Positions 35,254 to 44,352 of a stretch of 64,000 bases of DNA are shown piece after piece (position 1 is the first letter of the stretch; every line of letters starts with the position of its first letter). This DNA is from CAWVSB01 sp036960375 (GTDB lineage: Bacteria > Pseudomonadota > Gammaproteobacteria > Pseudomonadales > CAWVSB01). Made by a program: the position numbers and the translations under genes. The DNA lies in NCBI GenBank assembly GCA_036960375.1, contig JBALVY010000006.1, positions 62,001 through 126,000 of the forward strand. The letters are read 5' to 3'. The notes below the pieces were generated by a model. It did not search any database, had not been told where the DNA came from, and worked only from the letters and a program-made list of their open reading frames with translations.

Positions 35254-37226
35254 GTATGACAACAATCAGCCGGGCGAGCTTGTTTTGGGTGCTGGGCACT
35301 CAACTTGCTTTGGTTTTACCTCATATTGATGGCTTGCCTCTTTGGCTGTTTGTTATCGGTGCAATTTGCGGTTGTTGGCGCATTCTTATTTATCGGGAAA
35401 TGATCAGTTTTCCCGGCAAGCTAATTAAGTTCATTTTGTTTATCAGCGGTTTTACGCTGGTTGGTCTGAGTTATGGAGGGCACTTTAATCTTGATATGGC
35501 GGTATCGTTATTAGTGCTGGCATTCTTTTTCAAATTACTTGAGACACGGCAAAGGCGTGATATGTATATCACAATTTTCCTCGGGTTTTTTATTGCCGCC
35601 ACCCGCCTTCTTTACTCCCAGAGTATCTACGCTACGTTCTACGCGATACTGTGCTGCCTGGGGCTAATTACGGCCCTGCTGGCAATGCATCAGTCTGAAC
35701 CCAGTGACATACGCGGCGCCCTAAAGCGGGGTGGCAGTTTAATGTTACAAGCGACACCGATGTTATTGGTATTGTTTTTTCTGTTTCCGCGCGTACCACC
35801 TCTTTGGTCTGTTCCGTTGCCTGAAGGGCGAGGAGTGACGGGTATCAGTGATCGTCTTAGCCCCGGCAGTATTTCTGAACTGGCTCGATCGAGTGCTACG
35901 GCATTTCGCGCCAGTTTTACAGGCTTACAGCCGGCACCTTCCGAGCGCTATTGGCGCGGTTTGGTTTATGATCGATTCGAGGGTGATGAATGGCGGTCGT
36001 CTCGCCCCACACCGGTTAATTTACCTAGAGTTCGGGGCAAGGCAGATTACAACTACAGCGTCACAATGGAGCCCTCGGGCGAGCACTGGTTGTTTGCCTT
36101 AACCGATTCATATGCTGTAGATAGCGGCTACGCCCGACTCAGAAGTAATACCGTTGGAAGCTACCTGCCGCTGTTACAACGTCGACAGATCGAATTTAAG
36201 ACAGATAAAGCTCTGCGTATTGACTCGCTTTATGCTGATGAGCGAGAACGGTTGGTTTCATTACCTGAGGGAGTCAATGAAAAGACACAACAACTGGGAA
36301 AAAGTTGGTCAAAGGAGAGTGACGACGTATCGGTATTGACTGATCGCGCTCTAAACTATTTTGTCGATAACGGGTTCTTCTACACACTGAAACCGGGTCA
36401 GTTAGGTCGCGATGCTATGGACCAATTTTTGTTTGATAGCAGACGGGGATATTGCGAGCATTATGCCAGCGCTTTTGTTTATCTTATGAGAGCCGCAGGT
36501 GTGCCTTCACGAGTAGTGGCCGGCTACCAGGGTGGAGAGCTCAACCCCTACGAGGACTACCTGCTAGTAAGGCAATATGATGCACATGCATGGGCAGAGG
36601 TGTGGCATGAGGGCCGAGGATGGGTTCGCGTTGACCCCACCGAGGTCGTAGCGCCGGATCGGATATCTGATGGTGCCAATAGTAGCCTTACTCGACGTAA
36701 TGAATATAACCCCGATGGCATTATGGGTTTGATCAGTGCTAATAATTTACAGTGGTTAAATCTTGGCTTGTTATGGCTCGATTCAGTGAACCATTTGTGG
36801 AATTCGTGGTTTTTGGCCTATGACAATCGTATGCAAGCTGATTGGCTACAACGATTGTGGGGTAAAACTGGTATAGAAGAGTTACTCCGCCTAATGTGCA
36901 TTGGTGTTGTAGTAGTATTTATTGCCTATTTTATATGGGGTAATCGTAATCGGATCGGTCAGCGCTCAGGTATTACCGGTATGGCGGCCCAGTATTTTAG
37001 ACGAGTAGCCTATGGTCAATCTATTAGTTATCAGGCGACTGATACAGTATCAGGTCTCGCTAAGCAGCTAGCCTTACGACACCCCGCGATAGCTCCTTTG
37101 GTAAGGGACTTTAGCCAAGCATATGAGAGCAGTGTTTATGACCAAAGCGCTGACTGTTCGGTATCAGGTTTGTATCTCTTACTGTTGGCGCTAAAAATAA
37201 GGCTTAAGCTAGTTCTTATGCCCTAG
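35250..37226 (+). CDS. TgpA-like transglutaminase-fold membrane protein
   Basis: A 658-residue protein with about six N-terminal transmembrane helices (DUF3488), then a periplasmic transglutaminase core. The catalytic Cys is in RRGYCEHYASAFVYLMRAAG, the His in DAHAWAEVWHE, and the Asp in WVRVDPTE; a further helix (~555-575) and a short tail (DUF4129-like) follow. P. aeruginosa TgpA is an essential relative. The gene starts at GTG 35250 (or ATG 35256), overlapping the DUF58 stop by four bases. Confidence 0.92.
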   Translation: MSMTTISRASLFWVLGTQLALVLPHIDGLPLWLFVIGAICGCWRILIYREMISFPGKLIKFILFISGFTLVGLSYGGHFNLDMAVSLLVLAFFFKLLETRQRRDMYITIFLGFFIAATRLLYSQSIYATFYAILCCLGLITALLAMHQSEPSDIRGALKRGGSLMLQATPMLLVLFFLFPRVPPLWSVPLPEGRGVTGISDRLSPGSISELARSSATAFRASFTGLQPAPSERYWRGLVYDRFEGDEWRSSRPTPVNLPRVRGKADYNYSVTMEPSGEHWLFALTDSYAVDSGYARLRSNTVGSYLPLLQRRQIEFKTDKALRIDSLYADERERLVSLPEGVNEKTQQLGKSWSKESDDVSVLTDRALNYFVDNGFFYTLKPGQLGRDAMDQFLFDSRRGYCEHYASAFVYLMRAAGVPSRVVAGYQGGELNPYEDYLLVRQYDAHAWAEVWHEGRGWVRVDPTEVVAPDRISDGANSSLTRRNEYNPDGIMGLISANNLQWLNLGLLWLDSVNHLWNSWFLAYDNRMQADWLQRLWGKTGIEELLRLMCIGVVVVFIAYFIWGNRNRIGQRSGITGMAAQYFRRVAYGQSISYQATDTVSGLAKQLALRHPAIAPLVRDFSQAYESSVYDQSADCSVSGLYLLLLALKIRLKLVLMP

Positions 37227-37354
37227 TTCTATCGAGATGTAATGATGTTACCTGTTAATTGTGTAGTATCATCAGCTACATTCCAGTCGTCTTATATTGT
37301 TTATCTCTATACATTATGAATAAAGCGGAGGGCTCTAACTTAGTTAGGGCAACC

Positions 37355-37684
37355 ATGAAACAGATTATTTTTGTTACCTGCTTTTTGACCAGTTTCGCTG
37401 CAGCCCAGGATTTTGAAGCTCAACGAGACTTATTGGCAAAAAACCTCGCCAAACGCTCCGATTGTCAGGCAACTCTAGGTGATATGCAGTTACCAGTACC
37501 TTTGCTTCCGAGTATTCTCGACTCATCATTTTTACTTTCAGAGGGAGACACCCCGGATATAGATACTTATGTTATGGGCCTTATACCTACCGACGCTGAG
37601 AAACAAAAGGGCTACTTTATAAGCTGCGGTGCGGGCACAGATTCGGTGCCGATGGCGGAATGGTTGTTAGCTCAAGCAAAATAG
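37355..37684 (+). CDS. small secreted protein of unknown function
   Basis: A 109-residue protein from the ATG at 37355, chosen because it gives a textbook signal peptide (MKQIIFVTCFLTSFAAAQ) and avoids a membrane-like upstream extension. The mature part has two cysteines (SDCQATLGD and ISCGAGTD) that could pair in the periplasm. I do not recognise the family. It is followed by a strong terminator shared with acnB. Confidence 0.6.
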   Translation: MKQIIFVTCFLTSFAAAQDFEAQRDLLAKNLAKRSDCQATLGDMQLPVPLLPSILDSSFLLSEGDTPDIDTYVMGLIPTDAEKQKGYFISCGAGTDSVPMAEWLLAQAK

Positions 37685-37720
37685 AGGTATAGCGTTGCGC
37701 TTGCGCTTCCAGCAGTGAAT

Positions 37721-37750
37721 AAAAAACCCGGCTAGCAGCCGGGTTTTTTT
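37721..37750. terminator. bidirectional rho-independent terminator
   Basis: AAAAAACCCGGCT-AGC-AGCCGGGTTTTTTT forms a perfect stem with A/T-tracts on both sides, between the small secreted-protein gene and acnB, which converge here. Confidence 0.9.
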
Positions 37751-37769
37751 ATAGCCCGCAGTTTGAGGA

Positions 37770-40379
37770 CTAAACTTCTACTATATTTACCGCAGAAATT
37801 CTTTTGCCCTCGTCGGCACCTCGCTGGAAGGACTCGATCTCGTCAAAGTTCATATAGCGATAGATCTCATCAGACATGGTATCCAGCTTCTGCGCATATT
37901 CCATGTACTCCGCCGGACTTGGCAGTTTACCCAGAATTGCACCAACCGATGCCAGTTCGGCACTGGTCAGATACACATTGGCGCCATCACCGAGACGGTT
38001 AGGAAAATTACGCGTTGAGGTTGATAGAACCGTACTACCCGCAGCGACTCGTGCCTGGTTGCCCATGCATAAAGAACAGCCAGGCATTTCAGTGCGTGCA
38101 CCCGCTTTACCAAAAATGTTGTAGTAACCCTCTTCAAGTAGGGTGTGCTCATCCATCTTGGTAGGCGGTGCTATCCACATACGGGTGGCAATAGATCCTG
38201 AATGTTCTTCAAGGAGTTTACCCGCTGCGCGGAAATGACCGATATTCGTCATACAAGAGCCGATAAAAACTTCGTCTACCTTAGCGCCAGCAACAGAAGA
38301 TAATAGTCGAGCATCATCAGGATCGTTGGGGCAGCAGACTATAGGCTCATTAATTTCAGCCAAATCAATTTCAATAACAGCAGAGTATTCAGCGTCAGCA
38401 TCAGCGCTCATTAGCTTCGGATCTGCAAGCCAGGCTTCCATGGATTTTGCACGTCGCTCAAGAGTTCGCGCATCACCGTAACCTTCACCAATCATCCAGC
38501 GTAGTAAGGTAATATTGGAACTTAAATATTCCGCCAGATCTTTCTCGTCCATTTTAATGGTACAGCCAGCTGCAGAACGTTCTGCCGAGGCATCAGACAG
38601 TTCGAATGCTTGTTCAACAGAGAGGTCTTTGAGACCTTCTATCTCCAGAATACGACCTGAGAAAATATTTTTCTTGCCCTTTTTCTCAACGGTTAGCAGG
38701 CCAGCCTGTATCGCGTAGTAAGGGATGGCATGCACCAGGTCACGTAGGGTGATTCCCGGCTGCATTTCGCCTTTAAAACGTACTAGTACTGATTCGGGCA
38801 TATCCAGTGGCATAACGCCGGTAGCCGCAGCAAATGCCACCAGTCCAGAACCGGCAGGAAAACTGATACCCATTGGGAAACGGGTATGTGAGTCGCCGCC
38901 AGTACCCACGGTATCCGGCAGCAGCATACGGTTAAGCCAGGAATGGATAACACCGTCGCCAGGACGTAGTGAGACGCCGCCGCGGTTCCTGATAAAGTCG
39001 GGCAATGTGTGTTGAGTATCAATGTCGATGGGCTTGGGGTAAGCCGCAGTATGACAAAAGGACTGCATCACCAAATCGGTTGAAAAACCGAGACAGGCGA
39101 GGTCTTTCAATTCGTCGCGAGTCATTGGCCCGGTGGTATCCTGAGAGCCAACAGTTGTCATCTTGGGTTCACAGTATGTGCCAGGGCGAATACCCTCAAC
39201 GCCACATGCCCGGCCCACCATTTTTTGGGCAAGAGTAAAGCCTGCTTTAGTGCTGGCGGGTACTTCAGGCGTGCGGAACAGTGTCGATGTCTCGAGACCC
39301 AAAGACTCACGGGCACGACCTGTCAGGCCACGGCCTATAATAAGGTTGATGCGGCCGCCAGCCTGGACTTCGTCAAGTAATACATCAGACTTCAGTTCGA
39401 ATTCGGAAAGAGTTTGTCCGGCTTCGTTGAGTATTTTGCCGTCATAAGGGCGAATTTCGATCACATCACCCATACCAAGATCATCAACTGTCGCCTCAAA
39501 TACCAAGGCGCCAGCATCTTCCATCGTGTTATAGAATATAGGCGCTACCTTGTTACCAATACAGACACCGCCACCTCTTTTATTGGGCACGCCTTCCATA
39601 TCATCACCAAAAAACCACAGTACTGAGTTGGTGGCCGATTTACGCGATGAGCCTGTTCCGACTACATCACCAACAAAGGCAATAGGGTGACCCTTGGCCT
39701 GTAGTTCTTCAATTTGTTTCATTGGCCCAATGGCACCTTGCTCGTCAGGCACTATGCCATCACGCTCCATTTTAAACATGGCCAGTGCGTGCAGGGGAAT
39801 ATCAGGACGTGACCAGGCATCTGGAGCAGGGGACAGGTCATCTGTATTGGTTTCGCCAGTAACCTTGAAAACAGTCATCTTAAGACTGTCTGCTACCTTA
39901 TCGCGGTTGGTAAACCACTCTGCATCGGCCCAGGATTGAACGACAGCCTTGGCGTAGTCATTACCGGCCTTAGCTTTTTCATCTACATCATGGAATGAAT
40001 CAAACATCAGTAGAGTGTGCTTCAGCTCTGTTGCAGCCAAAGCAGCCAGATTTTCATCGTCCAGCAACTCGACCAGCGTTTCAATGTTGTAGCCGCCATG
40101 CATATTGCCTAGAAGTTTAACTGCCAATGGGGCATCTATTAGACTACAAGTCGTTTCACTCTTGGCCAAAGCTGAAAGAAAGCCAGCTTTGACGTAAGCG
40201 GCTTCATCTACACCCGGTGGTACCCGCGTGCTGATTAGATCTACCAGGAACTCTTCTTCCCCTGTTGGAGGGTTTTTCAGCAATTCAACCAGCCCGGCTA
40301 CTTGGTCCGGGTTGAGGGGTTGGGGGGCAATACCTTGTTCTGCACGGTCGGCAACATGTTTGCGGTAGGCTTCGAGCAC
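37770..40379 (-). CDS. acnB: aconitate hydratase B
   Basis: AcnB, 869 residues, interconverts citrate and isocitrate in the TCA cycle. The GTG at 40379 is the likely start: it has AAGGAG six bases upstream and yields VLEAYRKHVADRAEQGI, matching the family N-terminus, while a TTG five codons earlier would put the Shine-Dalgarno in the gene. HEAT-like N-terminal domain, swivel domain (GDVVGTGSSRKSATNS) and the core with GGDSHTRFPMG follow in the B-type order. Iron-sulfur cysteines are in FIGSCMTNIG and PGCSLCMGN. Confidence 0.97.
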   Translation of the reverse strand: MLEAYRKHVADRAEQGIAPQPLNPDQVAGLVELLKNPPTGEEEFLVDLISTRVPPGVDEAAYVKAGFLSALAKSETTCSLIDAPLAVKLLGNMHGGYNIETLVELLDDENLAALAATELKHTLLMFDSFHDVDEKAKAGNDYAKAVVQSWADAEWFTNRDKVADSLKMTVFKVTGETNTDDLSPAPDAWSRPDIPLHALAMFKMERDGIVPDEQGAIGPMKQIEELQAKGHPIAFVGDVVGTGSSRKSATNSVLWFFGDDMEGVPNKRGGGVCIGNKVAPIFYNTMEDAGALVFEATVDDLGMGDVIEIRPYDGKILNEAGQTLSEFELKSDVLLDEVQAGGRINLIIGRGLTGRARESLGLETSTLFRTPEVPASTKAGFTLAQKMVGRACGVEGIRPGTYCEPKMTTVGSQDTTGPMTRDELKDLACLGFSTDLVMQSFCHTAAYPKPIDIDTQHTLPDFIRNRGGVSLRPGDGVIHSWLNRMLLPDTVGTGGDSHTRFPMGISFPAGSGLVAFAAATGVMPLDMPESVLVRFKGEMQPGITLRDLVHAIPYYAIQAGLLTVEKKGKKNIFSGRILEIEGLKDLSVEQAFELSDASAERSAAGCTIKMDEKDLAEYLSSNITLLRWMIGEGYGDARTLERRAKSMEAWLADPKLMSADADAEYSAVIEIDLAEINEPIVCCPNDPDDARLLSSVAGAKVDEVFIGSCMTNIGHFRAAGKLLEEHSGSIATRMWIAPPTKMDEHTLLEEGYYNIFGKAGARTEMPGCSLCMGNQARVAAGSTVLSTSTRNFPNRLGDGANVYLTSAELASVGAILGKLPSPAEYMEYAQKLDTMSDEIYRYMNFDEIESFQRGADEGKRISAVNIVEV

Positions 40380-40458
40380 TTTAATCTCCTTCAATGAGGG
40401 CGCAATTCAGGATCGCTGAACGGCATAAACTGGTTTCTGACTTGTGTGTCGGGGGCGG

Positions 40459-40487
40459 ATTATACTGGAAAACGGCAGCAATCGTAA
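40459..40487 (-). promoter_or_regulatory. acnB promoter
   Basis: On the minus strand TTACGA (40487-40482), a 17-nt spacer and a perfect TATAAT (40464-40459) lie about 80 bases above the acnB start. Confidence 0.6.
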
Positions 40488-40633
40488 GCGGCGTGATTAT
40501 GGAGACGGTGATACCTTAGTCTATAAAATATCCCTGATATGCGGCCAATATCGCCTAATTACCGCGAAAATATGGTCTTTCTCCCAACGTATAATGTTGC
40601 GGTATTCAGGCAGAAAATGGTAAGTATTTCCCG

Positions 40634-40639
40634 TATAAT
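40634..40639 (+). promoter_or_regulatory. miaE -10 hexamer
   Basis: Perfect TATAAT followed by GCGCGCG, about 30 bases before the miaE start. No good -35 is seen at the right distance. A second TATAAT is at 40590-40595. Confidence 0.4.
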
Positions 40640-40669
40640 GCGCGCGCCTACGCCCCTCTGGAGAACTAC

Positions 40670-41278
40670 ATGACTGTACTGGCTGAAATCGAAGACTTTC
40701 TCGGCTGCCCTACGCCAGATCTTTGGCTGCAAAACGCACTGGCCAATCCCGAGATACTACTGATCGATCATGCCAACTGTGAAAAGAAAGCCGCGAGTAC
40801 GGCGATGAATTTGATGTATCGCTACGTCAGTGATTTCGACTTATTGCATAAGATGTCTCGCCTGGCCCGAGAGGAATTACGTCATTTTGAGCAGGTCTTG
40901 GCCTTAATGCAGTCCAGGGATATTGATTATATCCATTTAACGGCTTCTCGCTACGCCGGAGGTATGCGCAAAGGGGTACGAAGTCACGATCCAGTTAAAC
41001 TGGTTGATACCCTCATTGTAGGTGCGTTTATAGAGGCGCGCTCCTGTGAGCGCTTCGCGAAATTGGCTCCGCTACTGGATGATGAATTAAAAGCCTTTTA
41101 TATGTCCTTACTAAAGTCCGAAGGACGCCATTACCGGGATTATTTGGCTTTAGCCAAAAGTGCGGCAGATAATGCGGATATCGAAGACCGAATTAGCTTT
41201 TTCAGGCAAGCTGAAATGGAGTTAGTTGAGGAGCCAGACACGGAGTTTCGCTTTCATTCTGGCCCAATGTCAGCTTGA
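40670..41278 (+). CDS. miaE: tRNA-(ms2io6A37) hydroxylase
   Basis: MiaE, 202 residues, is a ferritin-like di-iron monooxygenase that hydroxylates the isopentenyl group of ms2i6A37 in tRNA. The motifs HANCEKKAASTA, REELRHFEQVL (ExxH), GAFIEARSCERF and KSEGRHYRDYL (ExxH) supply the di-iron ligands. Length is usual. It converges on lpxH with a 9-base overlap. Confidence 0.94.
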   Translation: MTVLAEIEDFLGCPTPDLWLQNALANPEILLIDHANCEKKAASTAMNLMYRYVSDFDLLHKMSRLAREELRHFEQVLALMQSRDIDYIHLTASRYAGGMRKGVRSHDPVKLVDTLIVGAFIEARSCERFAKLAPLLDDELKAFYMSLLKSEGRHYRDYLALAKSAADNADIEDRISFFRQAEMELVEEPDTEFRFHSGPMSA

Positions 41279-41992
41279 GACCGATAGATCAAAACTGCTT
41301 AATTGTACTTCATCGCCACAAAATTCAATCTGCCAGGCCAGTTTATCCCAGTCGCCGAGAACAATTCGTTCTCCGTTTTTGTGCTGATGACGGCCGGGAC
41401 GATGAGTATGGCCGTGTATCATTAAATCGACCTTGTTATTGAGCAGCTGTTTTTCAACTTCTTGCGCGGTGACATCCATTATATTATCGGCTTTATTGGC
41501 ATTGGCAGATTTACTGCCAGCACGCCATTTGGCAGCAATATCCTGGCGTTTTTTCAGCGGTAAATGCGCCATCAACCAACCGATAAATGGGTTTCGAACG
41601 CGTTTGCGAAATTTTTGGTAGTCCAGGTCTTTGGTACACAAGGTATCGCCGTGTAACAGTAGAACGCGAGACCCCTCAATGGTGGCGACATAGTGCTCAG
41701 GTAGCAGACTTGCTCCGGTAGCTCGAGCAAACCGCTTTCCAACCAGAAAATCCCTGTTTCCGTGCTGAAAATAGAGTTTGGTGCCTTTTAAGGTCAATTC
41801 CTTAAGAGCCTGTTGGATATCTTTTGCCAGAGGTGAGGGGTCGTCATCGCCAATCCAGGCTTCAAACAGGTCACCCAATATATAGAGCGCCTCAATCTTT
41901 CCTGCATTTTGTTGCAGAAATGCCAAAAACGCCCGGGTAATAACCGGGCGTTCAGGTGACAAATGCAAATCAGAGATTAGCAGTGTAGACAT
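41270..41992 (-). CDS. lpxH: UDP-2,3-diacylglucosamine diphosphatase
   Basis: LpxH, 240 residues, cleaves UDP-2,3-diacylglucosamine to lipid X in lipid A synthesis. Metallophosphoesterase motifs are in order: LISDLHLSPERP, GDLFEAWIGDDD, GNRDFLVG, LLHGDTLCT and IHGHTHRPGRH. The ATG overlaps the ppiB stop by one base, so the two genes form a ppiB-lpxH operon. Confidence 0.97.
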   Translation of the reverse strand: MSTLLISDLHLSPERPVITRAFLAFLQQNAGKIEALYILGDLFEAWIGDDDPSPLAKDIQQALKELTLKGTKLYFQHGNRDFLVGKRFARATGASLLPEHYVATIEGSRVLLLHGDTLCTKDLDYQKFRKRVRNPFIGWLMAHLPLKKRQDIAAKWRAGSKSANANKADNIMDVTAQEVEKQLLNNKVDLMIHGHTHRPGRHQHKNGERIVLGDWDKLAWQIEFCGDEVQLSSFDLSVSS

Positions 41993-42501
41993 TACTTATC
42001 AGCGTAGGCTTCGCCAATGGTGACGTTATTTATAACAACGGCTTCCAGAGGCACATCTTGATGATGGCCTTTGCTGCCGGTGCGCACAGCCTTGATCGTA
42101 TCAACAACATCCATACCGCCAGTGACTTTACCAAATACGGCATAACCCCATCCCTGGGGGTTTTTGCCCGAGTGGTTGAGAAAGTTATTGTTTTCAATGT
42201 TAACGAAGAACTGACCAGTCGCTGAGTGAGGGTCATTGGTACGAGCCATTGCCAGTGTACCAATATCATTCTTCAGGCCGTTATCGGCTTCATTGTCAAT
42301 TTGATCACGTGTGGCTTTTTGCTCCATGTTTTCGTCAAAACCACCACCCTGGACCATAAAGCCCTTGATAATACGGTGGAATATGGTGCCATCATAGAAG
42401 CCATCGCGGCAATACTGAAGAAAATTAGCGCTTGAAATTGGGGCCTTTTCGAATTCCAGCTCTATCGTAACGTCGCCGTGGTTGGTGTGAAGCGTAATCA
42501 T
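41992..42501 (-). CDS. ppiB: peptidyl-prolyl cis-trans isomerase B (cyclophilin)
   Basis: A 169-residue cytoplasmic cyclophilin with no signal peptide. GTIFHRIIKGFMVQGGGF and TGQFFVNIENNNFLN carry the active-site Arg, Phe, Met and Gln residues, with GYAVFGKVTGGMDVVD near the C-terminus. It lies directly upstream of lpxH, and is divergent from glnS. Confidence 0.96.
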   Translation of the reverse strand: MITLHTNHGDVTIELEFEKAPISSANFLQYCRDGFYDGTIFHRIIKGFMVQGGGFDENMEQKATRDQIDNEADNGLKNDIGTLAMARTNDPHSATGQFFVNIENNNFLNHSGKNPQGWGYAVFGKVTGGMDVVDTIKAVRTGSKGHHQDVPLEAVVINNVTIGEAYADK

Positions 42502-42611
42502 ATTAGGTTCCTCTATTTTCTGAGCTGCGCATAATACTGTCTGAATCAGTAGAATGGAATTGAAACAGCGATAAAAAGCGCTGCGCCTGTTGATTATAGG
42601 TCAATCAAAGG

Positions 42612-42639
42612 TTTATAGCAGGATTGGAACAGGTATAAT
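42612..42639 (+). promoter_or_regulatory. glnS promoter
   Basis: TTTATA (42612-42617), a 16-nt spacer and perfect TATAAT (42634-42639) lie about 34 bases before the glnS ATG. Confidence 0.5.
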
Positions 42640-42672
42640 TGCCCCTTTTGCATTGAGCGCAGATATATCTCT

Positions 42673-44352
42673 ATGAGTGAACTCGAAAGACCGGCTAATT
42701 TTCTCGAACAATTAATCGAGAAGAACTTGGGCGACGGTGTTGTAGACCGCATCGTGACCCGTTTTCCGCCAGAGCCCAACGGCTACCTCCATGTGGGACA
42801 TGCCAAATCTATTTGCCTGAATTTTGGCCTTGCGGCGAAGTTTGATGGCGTTTGTAATCTGCGTTTTGATGATACGAACCCTGAAAAGGAAGAGCAAGAG
42901 TACGTCGATGCGATAAAGGAAGACATACAGTGGTTAGGCTTTAAATGGGATGGCGAAGTACGATTCGCCTCCGATTATTTCGACCAGTTCTATCGATGGG
43001 CTCAACGTCTTGTGCAAGAGGGCAATGCGTATGTGTGTGAGCTCAATGCGGAGCAAATGCGGGCATATCGAGGCACCCTGAAAGAGCCGGGCAAAAACAG
43101 CCCGTTTAGAGAGCGCAATAGAGATGAAAGTCTTACGCTGCTAGAGGCCATGCGAAAAGGTGAGATGGCCGACGGTTCAGCGACGCTGCGGGCAAAAATT
43201 GATATGGCCAGCCCCAATTTGAACTTGCGAGATCCTGTTTTATATCGGATCAAACACGCGACCCATCATCGGACCGGCAATGACTGGTCTATCTATCCCT
43301 CTTATGACTTTGCTCACGGTCAGGAAGACGCTATAGAAGGCGTGACCCATTCGGTCTGTACGCTCGAATTCCAGGATCACAGACCTCTGTATGAGTGGTT
43401 TTTAGAAAATCTGCCGGTACCTTCCAAGCCTGTTCAATATGAATTTGCTCGTTTGAATCTTAACTATTCCATCACCAGCAAAAGAAAACTTAGGAAACTG
43501 GTCGATGAAAGTGTTGTGACTGGTTGGAATGATCCACGTATGCCGACCATTGCCGGCATGCGTCGACGTGGTTATACACCTGCAGCTATTCGTGCCTTCT
43601 GCGACAAAATAGGGGTCACTCGCTCTGACGGTATCGTTGATATGGCAGAGCTCGATTTTACTATTCGCGAAGATCTAAACAACAATGCGCCACGGGCGAT
43701 GTGTGTACTCGATCCAATAAAAGTCGTTATTACCAATATGGATGCGGCAGTGGTAGAGCAAATGCAGCTGCCAGCACATCCTAGTAAAGAGGAGATGGGC
43801 CAGCGGCAGCTACCTTTTACTCGTGAAATTTATATAGATGCAGCGGACTTTAGCGAAGACACAACATTGTCGCGCAAGAAATTTAAACGCTTGGTACTTG
43901 GTGAATGGGTTCGATTGCGCGGCGCCTATGTCATTCAGGCTGATTCGGTTAGCAAAGATGAAAGCGGAAAAATCGTGGAAATTCAGGCCAGTCTGCTAGA
44001 AGGAACAGTGGGGGAGAATCCGCCTGATGGAATCAAGCCGCGCGGCGTTATACATTGGGTATCGGCCAGCCATGGGGTAAAGGCCGAGGTGCGAGTTTAT
44101 GATCGCCTATTCAATCACGAAGCGCCTGATAAAGGCGACAATGATGTTCTGGACTACATTAATGCGGATTCTTTGCATGTAGTAAGTAACGCATGGGTAG
44201 AGTCCGGTCTGGAAAACGCGTCCCCGGAGCAGAATTATCAATTTGAGCGAGAAGGATATTTTGTTGCTGATCGTTATGATCATACGGCTGAAAAACCTGT
44301 CTTCAATAAAACAATAGGCCTTCGAGATAGCTGGGGGCGCAAGAGTAATTAA
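42673..44352 (+). CDS. glnS: glutaminyl-tRNA synthetase
   Basis: GlnS, 559 residues, a class I aminoacyl-tRNA synthetase. The HIGH-type motif is PEPNGYLHVGHAKS, the KMSKS-type motif is ITSKRKLRKLV, and LRFDDTNPEKEEQEYVD is characteristic of the Glu/Gln subfamily. RMPTIAGMRRRGYTPAAI and the C-terminal anticodon-binding beta barrels follow. The stop overlaps the cysS ATG by one base. Confidence 0.98.
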   Translation: MSELERPANFLEQLIEKNLGDGVVDRIVTRFPPEPNGYLHVGHAKSICLNFGLAAKFDGVCNLRFDDTNPEKEEQEYVDAIKEDIQWLGFKWDGEVRFASDYFDQFYRWAQRLVQEGNAYVCELNAEQMRAYRGTLKEPGKNSPFRERNRDESLTLLEAMRKGEMADGSATLRAKIDMASPNLNLRDPVLYRIKHATHHRTGNDWSIYPSYDFAHGQEDAIEGVTHSVCTLEFQDHRPLYEWFLENLPVPSKPVQYEFARLNLNYSITSKRKLRKLVDESVVTGWNDPRMPTIAGMRRRGYTPAAIRAFCDKIGVTRSDGIVDMAELDFTIREDLNNNAPRAMCVLDPIKVVITNMDAAVVEQMQLPAHPSKEEMGQRQLPFTREIYIDAADFSEDTTLSRKKFKRLVLGEWVRLRGAYVIQADSVSKDESGKIVEIQASLLEGTVGENPPDGIKPRGVIHWVSASHGVKAEVRVYDRLFNHEAPDKGDNDVLDYINADSLHVVSNAWVESGLENASPEQNYQFEREGYFVADRYDHTAEKPVFNKTIGLRDSWGRKSN

